From Prasinococcaceae sp. CCMP 1430 (lineage: Eukaryota > Prasinodermophyta > Palmophyllophyceae > Prasinococcales > Prasinococcaceae), in assembly GCA_013416795.1 (NCBI GenBank), contig RQSC01000014.1, positions 1 to 27,610 of the forward strand: a stretch of DNA of 27,610 bases. The letters are read 5' to 3'. Numbering within the stretch: position 1 is the stretch's first letter; every line of letters starts with the position of its first letter. Below the pieces are notes generated by a model, which searched no databases, was not told the origin of the DNA, and was given only the letters and a program-made list of their open reading frames with translations. The translations under genes and the position numbers were made by a program. Below, piece by piece: positions 17,201 through 24,771 of this stretch.

Positions 17201-18805
17201 CGCCTGTGCTCCGGCGGGCGCCGAGAGCGTCGCCTTCGGCGGCGTGCCATCGTACGTCACCATAAGTCTGTTCCCTTCCTTCGCATTCGCGTTGCCCCCT
17301 GAGTCGATGGCTGCGTCCGTACCGACATGAATGGAGAGCATGCCGTCGGCAGCGGGGTGCACAACGCACTCGTATCTGTCGCCAGCCTCGGAGCTGCGCC
17401 ACTTGGCCACAGTGCCACCAACGCCAGTGATGACAACCTTCGATGCGTCGAAACCGCTCACTGGCTCCGACCACTGGAACGTGACAGCGATCTCGTCGGC
17501 CACTATGGAGGACTTTGACTCGCTCCCATGGCGCGAGAGAACGACAGTTGGCGGCAGGTCGACCTCCCAACGCACGGGGCCAAGCAACGCCTCGTTGCCC
17601 GCCGCGTCGACGAGGCGCACCTCGAACTCATGCCCCCCATCAGAGAGGCGCGTCAGAAGGTAGGGCGACTCGCACGGCGTCCAAGCCCCGTCGTCAGCGC
17701 GGCAGGCTGCGGTAACGGCCACGCCTGCGGCGCTGTCGGCATCGGTCGCCCAATCGAATTTGGCGGCCGTGCTCATCGAACGCGCGGGCGGTGTTGTGCT
17801 GAACACCGCCGAGGGACCCACGGTCTTCACCACCCAGCGGTACGAGGGGGCGGTTGCCTTTGATTCCGCGTTGTCTGAGGCGTCCACCGCCCGCACAGAG
17901 AAGCTATGCTCGCCGTCGGCCAACCCCTCGTACCGCGCGGGGCTCGTGCACTCCTCTTCGTCAGCGCCATCAACGCTGCAAAGGAAACGCGCGATGCCCG
18001 ACGCGTCGTCCCGTCCGGAGAAGCCGAAGGCGACGGTCGAGGAGTTTGCATGCTGCGCTGGCCCTGACTTCAGGATGGTGACGGGCGCCTGCGTGTCGAG
18101 GCGGTGCTCGACGGTGAGCACCGGGCGCCAGTTGGCGTTGGCGTGCTCTGTCCCCGCCACGGCCGCGCGCGTCCAGCACGCCTCGTCCGCCGAAAACAGC
18201 TCGAAGCCAAGCATCGCCTCCGTGCTGTCTCCGCCCATATTTCTCCGGAGCGCTTCGGTGACGTCGAGAGTGTGGGTCACCCACACCCCGCGCTGCTGCG
18301 CGTCGACCTCGACGATGTCGAGCGGCTGACCGCGCTGCGGGCGCGACGCCCACGTCACGGCGCCGCCGCCGCCGCGCCCGGCGCCGAGCTCACGAGCGGC
18401 CGCCTCGGCGATTGACACGCGGCGCATGTCTTGGTCGAGGCGCCGCAGCGTGAGCGACAGCGTCGCGCGCGTCACGTCGAGGCTGGCGCCGTCCCTCCAG
18501 AGCGCGTCAAGGGAGAACAGCAGCCACGAGTGCGCGTCGCCGCCAGGTGCACCCGCGGCCGCACACCGCTGCCCGATCGGCAGCGTGTCGGCGGACGCCA
18601 CTGCGCGCATGGCATCAGCCATCGCGGCCTCGTCCGCCCAACCCGGTTCGGAGGCGACTCCAGCGGCCGCATCGATCGCCACGCGCTCATACCTCCATTC
18701 GCCTCGCGCTCCGCCCGCGAACGCAGCCACGAGCGCGGCGGCGAGCGCCGCGCGCGCCACCGCAGCCGCGCGCCGCGCGCCTGCGCGTGCCCGCGTCCGC
18801 GCCAT
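14258..18805 (-). CDS. Secreted-type ectodomain fused to ATAD3-type AAA+ ATPase (1515 aa)
   Basis: One uninterrupted frame from ATG 18805 to 14258. Domains: signal peptide ~1-35 (Arg-rich start, Ala/Val core, GGARG); DNRLRE/CBM96-like β-sandwich ~55-235 (SWLLFSLDALW, VTWASRP, HTLDVTEALRRN, NWRPVLTVEHR); four bacterial-type Ig-like domains ~236-610 (RYEGLADGEHSFSVRAVDAS, SEPVSGFDASKVVITG); NHL-type propeller ~621-862 (GNLYVAEPEQRRI, GNVYVADADAGRVAVF); a fifth Ig-like domain ~876-972. Then come ATAD3 parts: Ala/Glu coiled coil ~985-1125, membrane segment ~1135-1158, RLLRETSRGDWRRPWKLLRR linker, Walker A GTPGTGKT (1234-1241, Lys1240), YAVMTGGDVAPMGKEAV, Walker B FIDEADAF (Asp1293, Glu1294), SNRPEDLDSAVLDRMDE. 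ATAD3 is normally a mitochondrial inner-membrane ATPase without an ectodomain. A signal peptide would put the N-terminal ~1100 residues in a lumen or outside and the ATPase across the membrane. The domain order is clear; location and role are unknown. Confidence 0.9.
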   Translation of the reverse strand: MARTRARAGARRAAAVARAALAAALVAAFAGGARGEWRYERVAIDAAAGVASEPGWADEAAMADAMRAVASADTLPIGQRCAAAGAPGGDAHSWLLFSLDALWRDGASLDVTRATLSLTLRRLDQDMRRVSIAEAAARELGAGRGGGGAVTWASRPQRGQPLDIVEVDAQQRGVWVTHTLDVTEALRRNMGGDSTEAMLGFELFSADEACWTRAAVAGTEHANANWRPVLTVEHRLDTQAPVTILKSGPAQHANSSTVAFGFSGRDDASGIARFLCSVDGADEEECTSPARYEGLADGEHSFSVRAVDASDNAESKATAPSYRWVVKTVGPSAVFSTTPPARSMSTAAKFDWATDADSAAGVAVTAACRADDGAWTPCESPYLLTRLSDGGHEFEVRLVDAAGNEALLGPVRWEVDLPPTVVLSRHGSESKSSIVADEIAVTFQWSEPVSGFDASKVVITGVGGTVAKWRSSEAGDRYECVVHPAADGMLSIHVGTDAAIDSGGNANAKEGNRLMVTYDGTPPKATLSAPAGAQADSFELVISFSEVVRNMEPNAVEVLEGMATLAASFTKATAASRFKVQVTPSVGASMLRLGLRAGAGSDAAGNPSAAADPIEVAVSNGNLYVAEPEQRRIILLSESYKRLGEISMPGVPASVEVDEAGMVYVADSEAGVVRMFDGAAAHANAGTLTGFDGVRAVEEHDGNLYIARVGGDGAIVVRLDAEHEVQASFTSEALQEPIGIEVDARGRVFVCDATARAVHVLHTADMSLDSVLGTEGDVLQRPVAVDTDGEGNVYVADADAGRVAVFHARDLTFAGSIGEGRIAEPSGLEVDRLGRVIVAERSSGRLVVLSAWPAGDVVTTVGGLVAPAAVGALRDEHAPRCTLSGPEEDVSGPFDILVECDEPVEGIGPGALEVSGGGGVIASLDEEEGGGAMRFRGTVEPAALGILTISFAASTVRDRSGNALLDPAELRVTYYGGQCSAELGCSWQLAQYEHQLAERRLETRAELERSADADKTAAREASERRLEALRTEGARARSAVDLDAKRTMAEVEFETAKAKADAEAEASVRASEGKAQAEADAAIRKAIETEEIEKQRAVAAAQVAADAQREAIVAATREVLATLASGSRALVSEPDTLRAVMGALAALAAAYFAARELFKAFGGALHAWLMGAPRLLRETSRGDWRRPWKLLRRLEAHEKAVLSPELGTRLSTLGRAAASAQRRGAPMRNVLFHGTPGTGKTMAALELARHSGLDYAVMTGGDVAPMGKEAVTEIHALFKWASRSRKGLVLFIDEADAFLRCRDAAGVDGGERMSEGVRSALNALLYCTGGASSTVMLVLASNRPEDLDSAVLDRMDEAVFFDLPRKAERLEILRRQLHKFFPANAKRSTLYKLARRVFGRPEPPVLCASDADLMDAAEATEGFSGRQIGKLASAAQAAAFACEGSGDAVLDGAMLRATVEQKRDQKRSKAAFLTGIRGGTARGSIPQATVSISAARGGVHHSKAAQPKGDASKGA

Positions 18806-19584
18806 CCGGAGCGCGCCGCGGGAGCCCGAGGGGGCGGCAGGGGCGAAGAGGGGGTCGGACGTAGCTGCGCGCGTGCGGAGCTGAAGGGTGAGAGGCGCAG
18901 GCCCGGAAACGCACGGCGAGGCGCCCCCCAGGCCCCCGCCGGCGCCCCGCGCCTGCACCGCCCCCCACGCCCGCGCGCGCCCCGCCACAGTACCTCGTGT
19001 GGCACGCACCGAGACCGGCGCTGCGACCCCCCTTTCCGACCTGGGTCTGGCGTGCCAAGGCCCGCCGGCGCGCGCTCTCTCTCTCCCTCGCTCGGGGAAC
19101 TCGGCGCAGGCAGGGGGAACGGAACGCGCCAGGCGCCAGGTGGCTCCGATGCCGATGGGCTGGCTGGCGGTCATGGCGCAGTTCCCGCCTCCCGAGCCCC
19201 ACCCAAAGCGCGCCTGCCATGCACGAAATGATCCGAGGAGGCACTGGACTGCGAGCGCACTGCACCGCACCGGCCACACTTGTTACACCGGGTGCAGTAC
19301 CAAACGACCGAGCTCGGCGTGCGGCTCGCTGTGGTTTTTTGGTTGGTTGGGGGTGGTTGGGTTGAGCAGGCAGATGCCAGACGTCTCGCGAGCGCGCCGC
19401 GGTGTTCAGGCGCGTGCGTTCCCCGGGGCGGCGGCGCGGACGCCGCCAGAGCCCCCGCACGGGGCACAGACAGGCCAGCGCACGGGTAGGCGGGGCCAGC
19501 GCGCGGGCAGAGCGGTGAGGATGGGGGAAACGCGCTGGGCCGAAGCGGTCGGGCGGGCGCTGCGCTGAAGAGAGGGCCGCGCCG
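18806..19584. promoter_or_regulatory. Divergent promoter region (ATAD3-like fusion / 894-aa protein)
   Basis: 779 nt between start codons at 18805 (minus) and 19585 (plus). The frame of the ATAD3-like gene stays open upstream to ~19279 but reads as Arg/Gly/Ala-rich shadow sequence, and the signal peptide supports the start at 18805. It contains a T/G-rich stretch at 19333-19366 (repeated TTGG and GGTTGG). No TATA box is evident. Confidence 0.45.
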
Positions 19585-22269
19585 ATGGCGGAGGGGGGCG
19601 GCGTGGGAGCAGGTCCGGCGGGCGCGTTTGCAGTCCGAATGGCGACCAAGGGAGCAGTGTACGTGGTGGACGCCGATGAGCACGCGGCAGGTGTCCGAGG
19701 CGCACCATCGCAGGCAACCTCGAGCTCGCTGCACGCCGCAAGGCTGGCGATCGTCGTCGCGGTCATGGCAGCGGCTGCTGCCTGGGCCGCAGGGTACGCC
19801 CCCGATGTGGCGGTGGCAGCAGCAACCGCCGCTTTCGCGTTCGCGGTCGTGCCTCTCATCGCGGGCCTTCGCAGGCTTCCCGACACCATCGGCTTCGGCG
19901 ATTCGCGACCGCGAAAGCGACGGCGACGCGCGTATCGCTTCAAGGTATCCGCACCACTGCTCGCGGGCGGCGCCGATGGCAGCTCCGACAACGCAAGTGC
20001 GCTGCGCGACGATGCATCTGTGCTGGCGACGTGCGACAGCTGGCACCCGCTCGGCGCAGCAGCGAGGCACTGGTGCGCGACGTTGCTCGAGAAGTCGCCG
20101 TCGGCGCCGTCGCGATCTGTGGAGCTGCGCCTCGTCGTGATACACAAGCTGCCGCAGGACCACCCCGACGCAGACCCGGACGCCTTCGGGATGGGTGCCG
20201 AGGGCACAGCCGACGTCGGATTCCCGCCACCGGTCGGAGTCACGCAGGTGGACACGGACACCTCGCCGTCCGACAGCAATTCTGCCGGTGCGACCCCTGA
20301 GAAGGGCACAAAAGCAGAGGATGCGAAGCCTGCATCGATGGTTGCGACAGACGCGGTGGACGTTGCGGACCCAGCGGCGCTTACGGCGATGTTGCGCGGC
20401 GAACCCGGGGTGCCACTCGTTGGTATCGCTTATGTGCAGGTGCTCAAGGGCGTGCGCTGCGACACTATCGTCGGGTCCGAGGCTGCCGCGCGCACCGCGC
20501 ACGCAAGCAGCCGTGGCATTGGCGGCAGCCGCCGCAGCGATGCGATTGCCGTGCTGGAGCTCCCGCTCCTACAGCTTTCAGGCGTCTTCCTGGACGGTGA
20601 GCGCCTCGACGAACCCGCGCAGGCAGCTATGCTGCCGCGCATCGCGCGCGCGGTACTCGCACAGCTCGCTGGCGCCGGCGTCGGCTGCGTGGTCGTGCGC
20701 GCACCCACATCGCAGCAGGCACCGACGTGGCCAATGGCACCCTCGGCGTACGCCGAGTCAGCGCTCATCGGTGCGGGCATGGTGCCAGTAGCGACGATGA
20801 GCGCGCCGGGGGTCGTGATGCCTGTTGGGCCGCGCGCCGCCGGCGTCGAGCGTCCCCGTAGGGTGCGGGCGCCCGGCCGCGGCGCCGCGGAAGGGGCCAC
20901 TGGCTCGATGCAGCGCACCCTGAGCACCCTTGGCGCCAGTGCGCGCCGTCGCCGTCGAATTCGGCGAGCGCTCGACGCGTTCGGGGCCGGCGGAGGGTCT
21001 GTGCGCTGGGCTGGGGGCGGCGCCGAAAGCACGGGGGACGGCGAGAGCAGGGACGTTCGGGCGGCGACTGCTCAGCGCCTCGCCCAGCTTTGGCAGGCAA
21101 CCATACGCAGCAAAGGAATAGGGAGTGGCATTGGGGCACGAGTCACGAGCGGCGTCGCGACTGAAGGCAGTCAACCTCCGGGCGTGCATGGTCCCCGCGT
21201 GCCATCAGAGATGCCGGCCGAGCTGGCGCGAGCGTGGGATGTCGGCGCGCCCTTCTTCAGTGCGCTGCTAGAAGCGCCAGCGTCATCGACGTTGCGCGTT
21301 GCCATCGCTTGCGATGGGAAATCGCACGCGCGTGCGTTTGCGCTCGCGCTCGGCCGAGGCTCCGCCGAGCCGTGGAGCGGAAGAGAGGGCCCGCTCGCGC
21401 TGCGCATGGGCGCCGCTGACACCTGTGGTGACTCGGCGAGGAGGGCACGCGACGCACTGACCGCGATCCTGTGCGACACGGCGAGACGTGTGGGCGCGGC
21501 GGGCGACTGGGGATTACCCGCAAGCACAGACGCCTCCGCGGAGGAAGGGACGGCCGAGGCACCTTCAGGCAGCGCGTCAACTTACCCACCCATCGAGTCG
21601 GAGACTTGGTTCGTAGACGTTGGGTGCGGCGGCTACGAGATGAAGCGCGCACTGCAATGCAAGCGCGTGGACTCGGTGGTGTATGCGCTCATCGACGGCG
21701 CGGCGCGCGCGGTGCCCGGCCGCGTGCCCTCGGAGCTCGAGGCACCCATTGTGCTTCGGCCCCACCGTCTGCCCGAGGTGGCATCGAGGCTGCCCGAGTG
21801 GAGTGTGCTGGAGAGCGACGAGGCGCGCAACAAACGAGAGGCTCGCGAGGTGCTCCACGCGCACCGCGAGCGCGAGTTCTACCGCGTCGGAGCGGGCTTG
21901 GGCGCCGGGATGTCGCGACATGAGATTCGCAGGCAGCTGCGCAAACGTCGCAGGATGCTGGCGCGCGCAGCTGCCGCGAGCGCTCGGCCCCGCGCTGCGG
22001 ACGATGGCAGCACCGCCTCGCCTGCAAAGCAAGACACTGGTGAACCGAGCGACGGCAGCGACGCCTTTGCCGACAGCGCAGACCACGCGCGTCAAGCGAG
22101 TGACGACGAGCGCAATGCGTCGTTCGAGGACGCCGCGAGCGACGTGGACGGCGCGGAGGTGCGCGAAGGCGTCGACGCGTTGGAGCCGCCCGAAGTCGGC
22201 TCCGCCAGCAGCGAGGACGGGGATCGCGAGGAGGTCTTTCTATCCCCTGAAACGCAGCGCACTGTGTAA
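19585..22269 (+). CDS. Large unknown membrane protein with acidic C-terminus (894 aa)
   Basis: Single long exon from ATG 19585 to the TAA at 22267-22269. Two adjacent hydrophobic segments at ~53-70 and ~74-94 form a membrane hairpin, followed by a basic patch (RPRKRRRRAYR, ~107-117). A soluble part of mixed α/β character follows (VELRLVVIHKLPQD, VPLVGIAYVQVLKGV, DAIAVLELPLLQLSGVFLDG, GCVVVRAPTS) and later ETWFVDVGCGGYEMKRALQC. A basic helical region (REFYRVGAGLG, RRQLRKRRRMLARAA) precedes a ~100-residue acidic Ser/Asp/Glu tail ending SPETQRTV. The amino-acid pattern is convincingly protein-like along its whole length. I recognise no family. The layout (hairpin anchor, globular part, acidic tail) suggests a membrane-anchored, cytosol- or stroma-facing protein. 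It shares a promoter region with the ATAD3-like fusion, so co-expression is possible. Confidence 0.75.
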   Translation: MAEGGGVGAGPAGAFAVRMATKGAVYVVDADEHAAGVRGAPSQATSSSLHAARLAIVVAVMAAAAAWAAGYAPDVAVAAATAAFAFAVVPLIAGLRRLPDTIGFGDSRPRKRRRRAYRFKVSAPLLAGGADGSSDNASALRDDASVLATCDSWHPLGAAARHWCATLLEKSPSAPSRSVELRLVVIHKLPQDHPDADPDAFGMGAEGTADVGFPPPVGVTQVDTDTSPSDSNSAGATPEKGTKAEDAKPASMVATDAVDVADPAALTAMLRGEPGVPLVGIAYVQVLKGVRCDTIVGSEAAARTAHASSRGIGGSRRSDAIAVLELPLLQLSGVFLDGERLDEPAQAAMLPRIARAVLAQLAGAGVGCVVVRAPTSQQAPTWPMAPSAYAESALIGAGMVPVATMSAPGVVMPVGPRAAGVERPRRVRAPGRGAAEGATGSMQRTLSTLGASARRRRRIRRALDAFGAGGGSVRWAGGGAESTGDGESRDVRAATAQRLAQLWQATIRSKGIGSGIGARVTSGVATEGSQPPGVHGPRVPSEMPAELARAWDVGAPFFSALLEAPASSTLRVAIACDGKSHARAFALALGRGSAEPWSGREGPLALRMGAADTCGDSARRARDALTAILCDTARRVGAAGDWGLPASTDASAEEGTAEAPSGSASTYPPIESETWFVDVGCGGYEMKRALQCKRVDSVVYALIDGAARAVPGRVPSELEAPIVLRPHRLPEVASRLPEWSVLESDEARNKREAREVLHAHREREFYRVGAGLGAGMSRHEIRRQLRKRRRMLARAAAASARPRAADDGSTASPAKQDTGEPSDGSDAFADSADHARQASDDERNASFEDAASDVDGAEVREGVDALEPPEVGSASSEDGDREEVFLSPETQRTV

Positions 22270-22515
22270 GTGGTGTGTTCTCATCGCTACTCGTGCGTTG
22301 CCCTTACAGCAGCTGGCGCAGGATGGTCTCTCTATATCGTTTTGTACACGGCGCAGAGGGAGTGGTCCGCATTCCCATGCTCCTCCGGTGGATGAGGGGA
22401 TGGAGTCGCCCACGCGCAGTCCCCTCCGCACCGCTGCCTTCCTGGATTTGCCTCTCGTAAAGTTATGACGACTGTGCTGCGCGCTCGCTGCTCGCGTGCT
22501 GCTGTGCTCGCCTGC

Positions 22516-23586
22516 TTAGCAGTCGTCAATGGCGAGGAGGCTGAACGGATTGTGCATGTCCGGCCTGCCGGGGTCGTCATCGTCTTCATCCTCTTCGGTG
22601 TCGTCCTCATCGTCCTCCCAGCTGTCCGCGGTGGGCTTGGGCTTCAAGACGCCCGAGGGCGTGCGGATCGCTTTAGGGGGCTGCCCCGGGGCGACGACGG
22701 CCTTGGACGACGGGATGCCGTGCGTTGGCATGACACTTTTCCCGGCAGCGATGTGCTTCACGAGCGCGTCGGTGTTGGCCTTGAGCTCAGCGCGGCGCCT
22801 CTCATTTTCCTCCCTGCGTGCCTTGCGTTCGTTGTCGAGCCTCTCGAGTTCGAGCAGCCTCTCGGACGTGTTCGCCGGCTTGGCGTCGCCAAAAGGGTTG
22901 GGCCTGCCGCACGCAGGGCTGGACTGCGCGCCGATTGCGCCTGCTTGGGCGGAGCGCGGCGCCAGATTGAGCTTAGGCCTCATCGACGATGCAGGCGATG
23001 CCGTCGGCAGCGACGTCGGCGGGGCGGACGAGGGCGGCCCGGAGGCCATCCCCTGCTGGAGCGTGGACACCGGGCGCACGGGCGGCGCGGAGGGCATGTC
23101 CGGGCGCACGGTCACCGGCCGACCGCGCACGACCGTTCCGTCCTTGCGCAGCGCCTTGAGGAGCAACTCGTGATTCTCGAAGTCGATGAAGATGCCTCGC
23201 AGGCGGCCCGAGTCGCGGTGCCTGATGGGCCGCATGTCGGTGATGATCGTGGGCGCAAACACCATCTCCACCTCCTCGGGAGTCACCGAGTGGGGAAGGT
23301 TGCTCACGAATGCGGTGACGCACGTGGGGGATACTCCCCCCGCGGCGACGCGGTGCGCGCTCCGGCTGTTGTAAGCCCCGCCTCCAGAGTAGGCGGGCGG
23401 CGCAGGGGCCGCGGGGGCGTCGCCGTGGCTCGTGAACCGCCTGGGACCGTCGCGCGGGTATTGGCCGGGGTGCGGTCTGCCGCCGCCGTCGCCCTGGCCT
23501 GAGTGTTGGCGGTGCATTGGCTGCGGCGGCATGAAGCCGCTCGCCATGCGCACGTCGCCGCTCGGGCGCGCTTCCACCTGCATCAT
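22516..23586 (-). CDS. eIF4B-like RRM protein (356 aa)
   Basis: Minus-strand single exon from ATG 23586 (MMQVEARPSG) to the TGA/end at 22516; the second Met is adjacent. Residues 1-88 are Gly/Pro/Arg/His-rich and disordered. An RRM spans ~90-163, with RNP2-like AFVSNLP (92-98) and RNP1-like RGIFIDFE (130-137). Downstream motifs are those seen in translation initiation factor eIF4B: RPKLNLAPRS (203-212), NPFGDAKPANT (230-240), then a charged Arg/Glu helix (RLLELERLDNERKARREENE) and an acidic SWEDDEDD tail ending NPFSLLAIDDC. eIF4B stimulates the eIF4A helicase and binds RNA at the small ribosomal subunit; a cytosolic translation role is inferred. Because eIF4B and eIF4H share the RRM, eIF4H-like is the alternative, but the post-RRM motifs favour eIF4B. 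It is convergent with the 894-aa gene. Confidence 0.75.
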   Translation of the reverse strand: MMQVEARPSGDVRMASGFMPPQPMHRQHSGQGDGGGRPHPGQYPRDGPRRFTSHGDAPAAPAPPAYSGGGAYNSRSAHRVAAGGVSPTCVTAFVSNLPHSVTPEEVEMVFAPTIITDMRPIRHRDSGRLRGIFIDFENHELLLKALRKDGTVVRGRPVTVRPDMPSAPPVRPVSTLQQGMASGPPSSAPPTSLPTASPASSMRPKLNLAPRSAQAGAIGAQSSPACGRPNPFGDAKPANTSERLLELERLDNERKARREENERRRAELKANTDALVKHIAAGKSVMPTHGIPSSKAVVAPGQPPKAIRTPSGVLKPKPTADSWEDDEDDTEEDEDDDDPGRPDMHNPFSLLAIDDC

Positions 23587-24008
23587 ACTAGACGGCACTT
23601 GAGGGAGGGGCAGCGGTCTGCTGCGTCCGTTCGCCGCACGCGCAGTCGAGGTGCGCCTCGGACGGCGTCAGGGCGCGCTCACCCCTGTTCCCTCTCCCTC
23701 CCTGTTCTCGCCGAGCGAGGCGCGGCCGGCCTCGCGCTTCGCACCGCACCGAGCCAATCCTCCCGGTGACGCCGCTTGCACCACCGCTCCGCGGCCAGAG
23801 CGCCCACTCTGTCCCGCGCCCCGCCGTGGGAGCCGCGCGCGCGACAAAAAAAAAACGTCGCCTCGCGCGCGCGCGCGCGCGCCGCCCGCCCGTCCGCCCC
23901 TCGTCCTCCTTTTCGTCGTCGTCGTCGTCCTCCTCCCCCTTCCCCCTCTCACAACCGCCGGCTCAGCCGCGCAGCGCACCCCCTCTGGCCCCTCCCCCCC
24001 ACGCGCAG

Positions 24009-24131
24009 GGCGGCCGCCGCGGGCTACCGCCGCCAGCGCGAGCTCATGCTGCGCGGCGCCGCCGAGCTCTGCGAGGGCTACGCGCGCTCCTGCGCCCAGC
24101 GCGCCGAGGAGCTTGCCGCCGCAGCCGCGGC
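24009..24131 (+). CDS. Orphan exon candidate (helical, Ala-rich)
   Basis: A 123-nt stretch bounded by a plausible acceptor (pyrimidine-rich, ending cacgcgCAG at 24008) and a consensus donor GTGAGC from 24132. The frame reads AAGYRRQRELMLRGAAELCE and on to SCAQRAEELAAAAA, a natural helical sequence, and would otherwise hit TGA at 24133. It ends in phase 2, which would fit an exon starting one base before 25278 in the small gene downstream (giving a continuous ...[15 protein letters not shown]). The ~1.1-kb intron this needs is long for this window and its acceptor lacks a pyrimidine tract. No upstream exon was found. Confidence 0.3.
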
Positions 24132-24225
24132 GTGAGCGCGGCCCCGGGAGACCCAGGAGGCCCACACGCCCACGCGCAGGCTCGCACCGCGTACAGCACA
24201 GGCAGAAAATGCCATCGCGGCCCGT

Positions 24226-24366
24226 GCCTTCGATTTCGGCGAGGAGCCTCTCGTACACGCCGAGGTCGTCGCGCGCCGCGGCGAAGCCTGGCACGAGCAC
24301 GACGTCCCACGGCGTGGGACGGGTGCCGTACGTGCGAGCGGACGCATCGCCGCACACGACGCGCGC
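24226..24366 (-). pseudogene. Fragment resembling an AlkB-like 2OG-Fe(II) oxygenase protein
   Basis: About 47 codons on the minus strand read naturally (RVVCGDASARTYGTRPTPWD, VVLVPGF, DDLGVYERLLAEIEG). The pattern '..YG.RP..DVVLVP.F....DD..Y..L..E' recalls, from memory and with limited certainty, the entry part of AlkB-like dioxygenase domains in algae. The expected catalytic His-x-Asp region does not follow on either side; flanking codons are Arg/Ala/Gly-rich shadow sequence. It is either a lone exon whose partners I cannot see or a gene relic. It is antisense to the intron proposed for the orphan exon. Confidence 0.35.
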
Positions 24367-24414
24367 GCATAAACATTTAACCCTATTTCCAAACCTAACC
24401 CAAAATACGCGGTC

Positions 24415-24437
24415 TGACGTGTCACGTGCGCACGTCA
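24415..24437. repeat. Inverted repeat with a G-box core
   Basis: TGACGTG at 24415-24421 is repeated inverted as CACGTCA at 24431-24437, and the 9-nt spacer contains CACGTG (24424-24429). ACGT-core palindromes of this type are bZIP/bHLH target sites in plants and algae; whether this one is functional is unknown, as no clear start lies close by. Confidence 0.5.
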
Positions 24438-24460
24438 AAACGCATGCGAGCCCGTCCGGT

Positions 24461-24484
24461 AAGGATTTGGATAAGGATTTGGAT
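24461..24484. repeat. Perfect 12-bp tandem duplication
   Basis: AAGGATTTGGAT occurs twice head to tail (24461-24472 and 24473-24484), followed by TTGGGGG. It sits at the left border of the GT/AC microsatellite. Confidence 0.85.
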
Positions 24485-24493
24485 TTGGGGGCG

Positions 24494-24590
24494 GTGTGTG
24501 TGCGCGTGCGCGCGCGTGCGGCGTGGCGTGTGCGTGTGTGCGTGTGCGTGTGTGCGTGTGTGTGTCGTGTGTGTGTGTGTGTGTGTGAGC

Positions 24591-24639
<49 letters not shown>

Positions 24640-24771
24640 TGCGTGTGTGTGTGTGCGCGCGCGCGTGTGTGTATGTGTGTGTGTGCTGGCGCGCGTGTGT
24701 GTGGGACTGTGCGTTGCGTGTGTGTGTGTGTGCGCATGTGTGTCTGCGTGTGTGTGTGTGCGAATGCGCGC
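24494..24771. repeat. GT/AC microsatellite with strand inversion (hairpin-capable)
   Basis: About 280 nt of alternating purine-pyrimidine sequence: interrupted GT/GC tract (24494-24564), a pure GT run (24566-24588), a 3-nt turn, 23 uninterrupted AC units (24592-24637), then interrupted GT/GC again to 24771. The GT run and the AC run are complementary, so single strands could fold into a long hairpin; the alternating GT and GC parts are Z-DNA-prone. Interruptions (GC, AT, CT) show an old, diverged repeat on both flanks, while the AC core is pure. Confidence 0.95.

Noticed and set aside
18806-19279. Upstream extension of the ATAD3-like fusion
   Set aside because: It would bury the signal peptide behind ~158 Arg/Gly-rich residues of no family character.
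18687-20309. Long minus-strand open frame (~540 codons) across the divergent promoter, and another at 19171-20502
   Set aside because: Arg/Ala/Ser/His-rich composition of antisense shadow; it overlaps the signal peptide of the ATAD3-like gene and the well-formed 894-aa gene on the other strand.
22465-23502. Plus-strand frame (~345 codons) opposite the eIF4B-like gene
   Set aside because: Arg/Gly/His-rich mirror of the RRM protein, which has recognisable motifs.
24592-24637. CRISPR-like array
   Set aside because: The repeat is a simple dinucleotide run with no spacers, in eukaryotic sequence.
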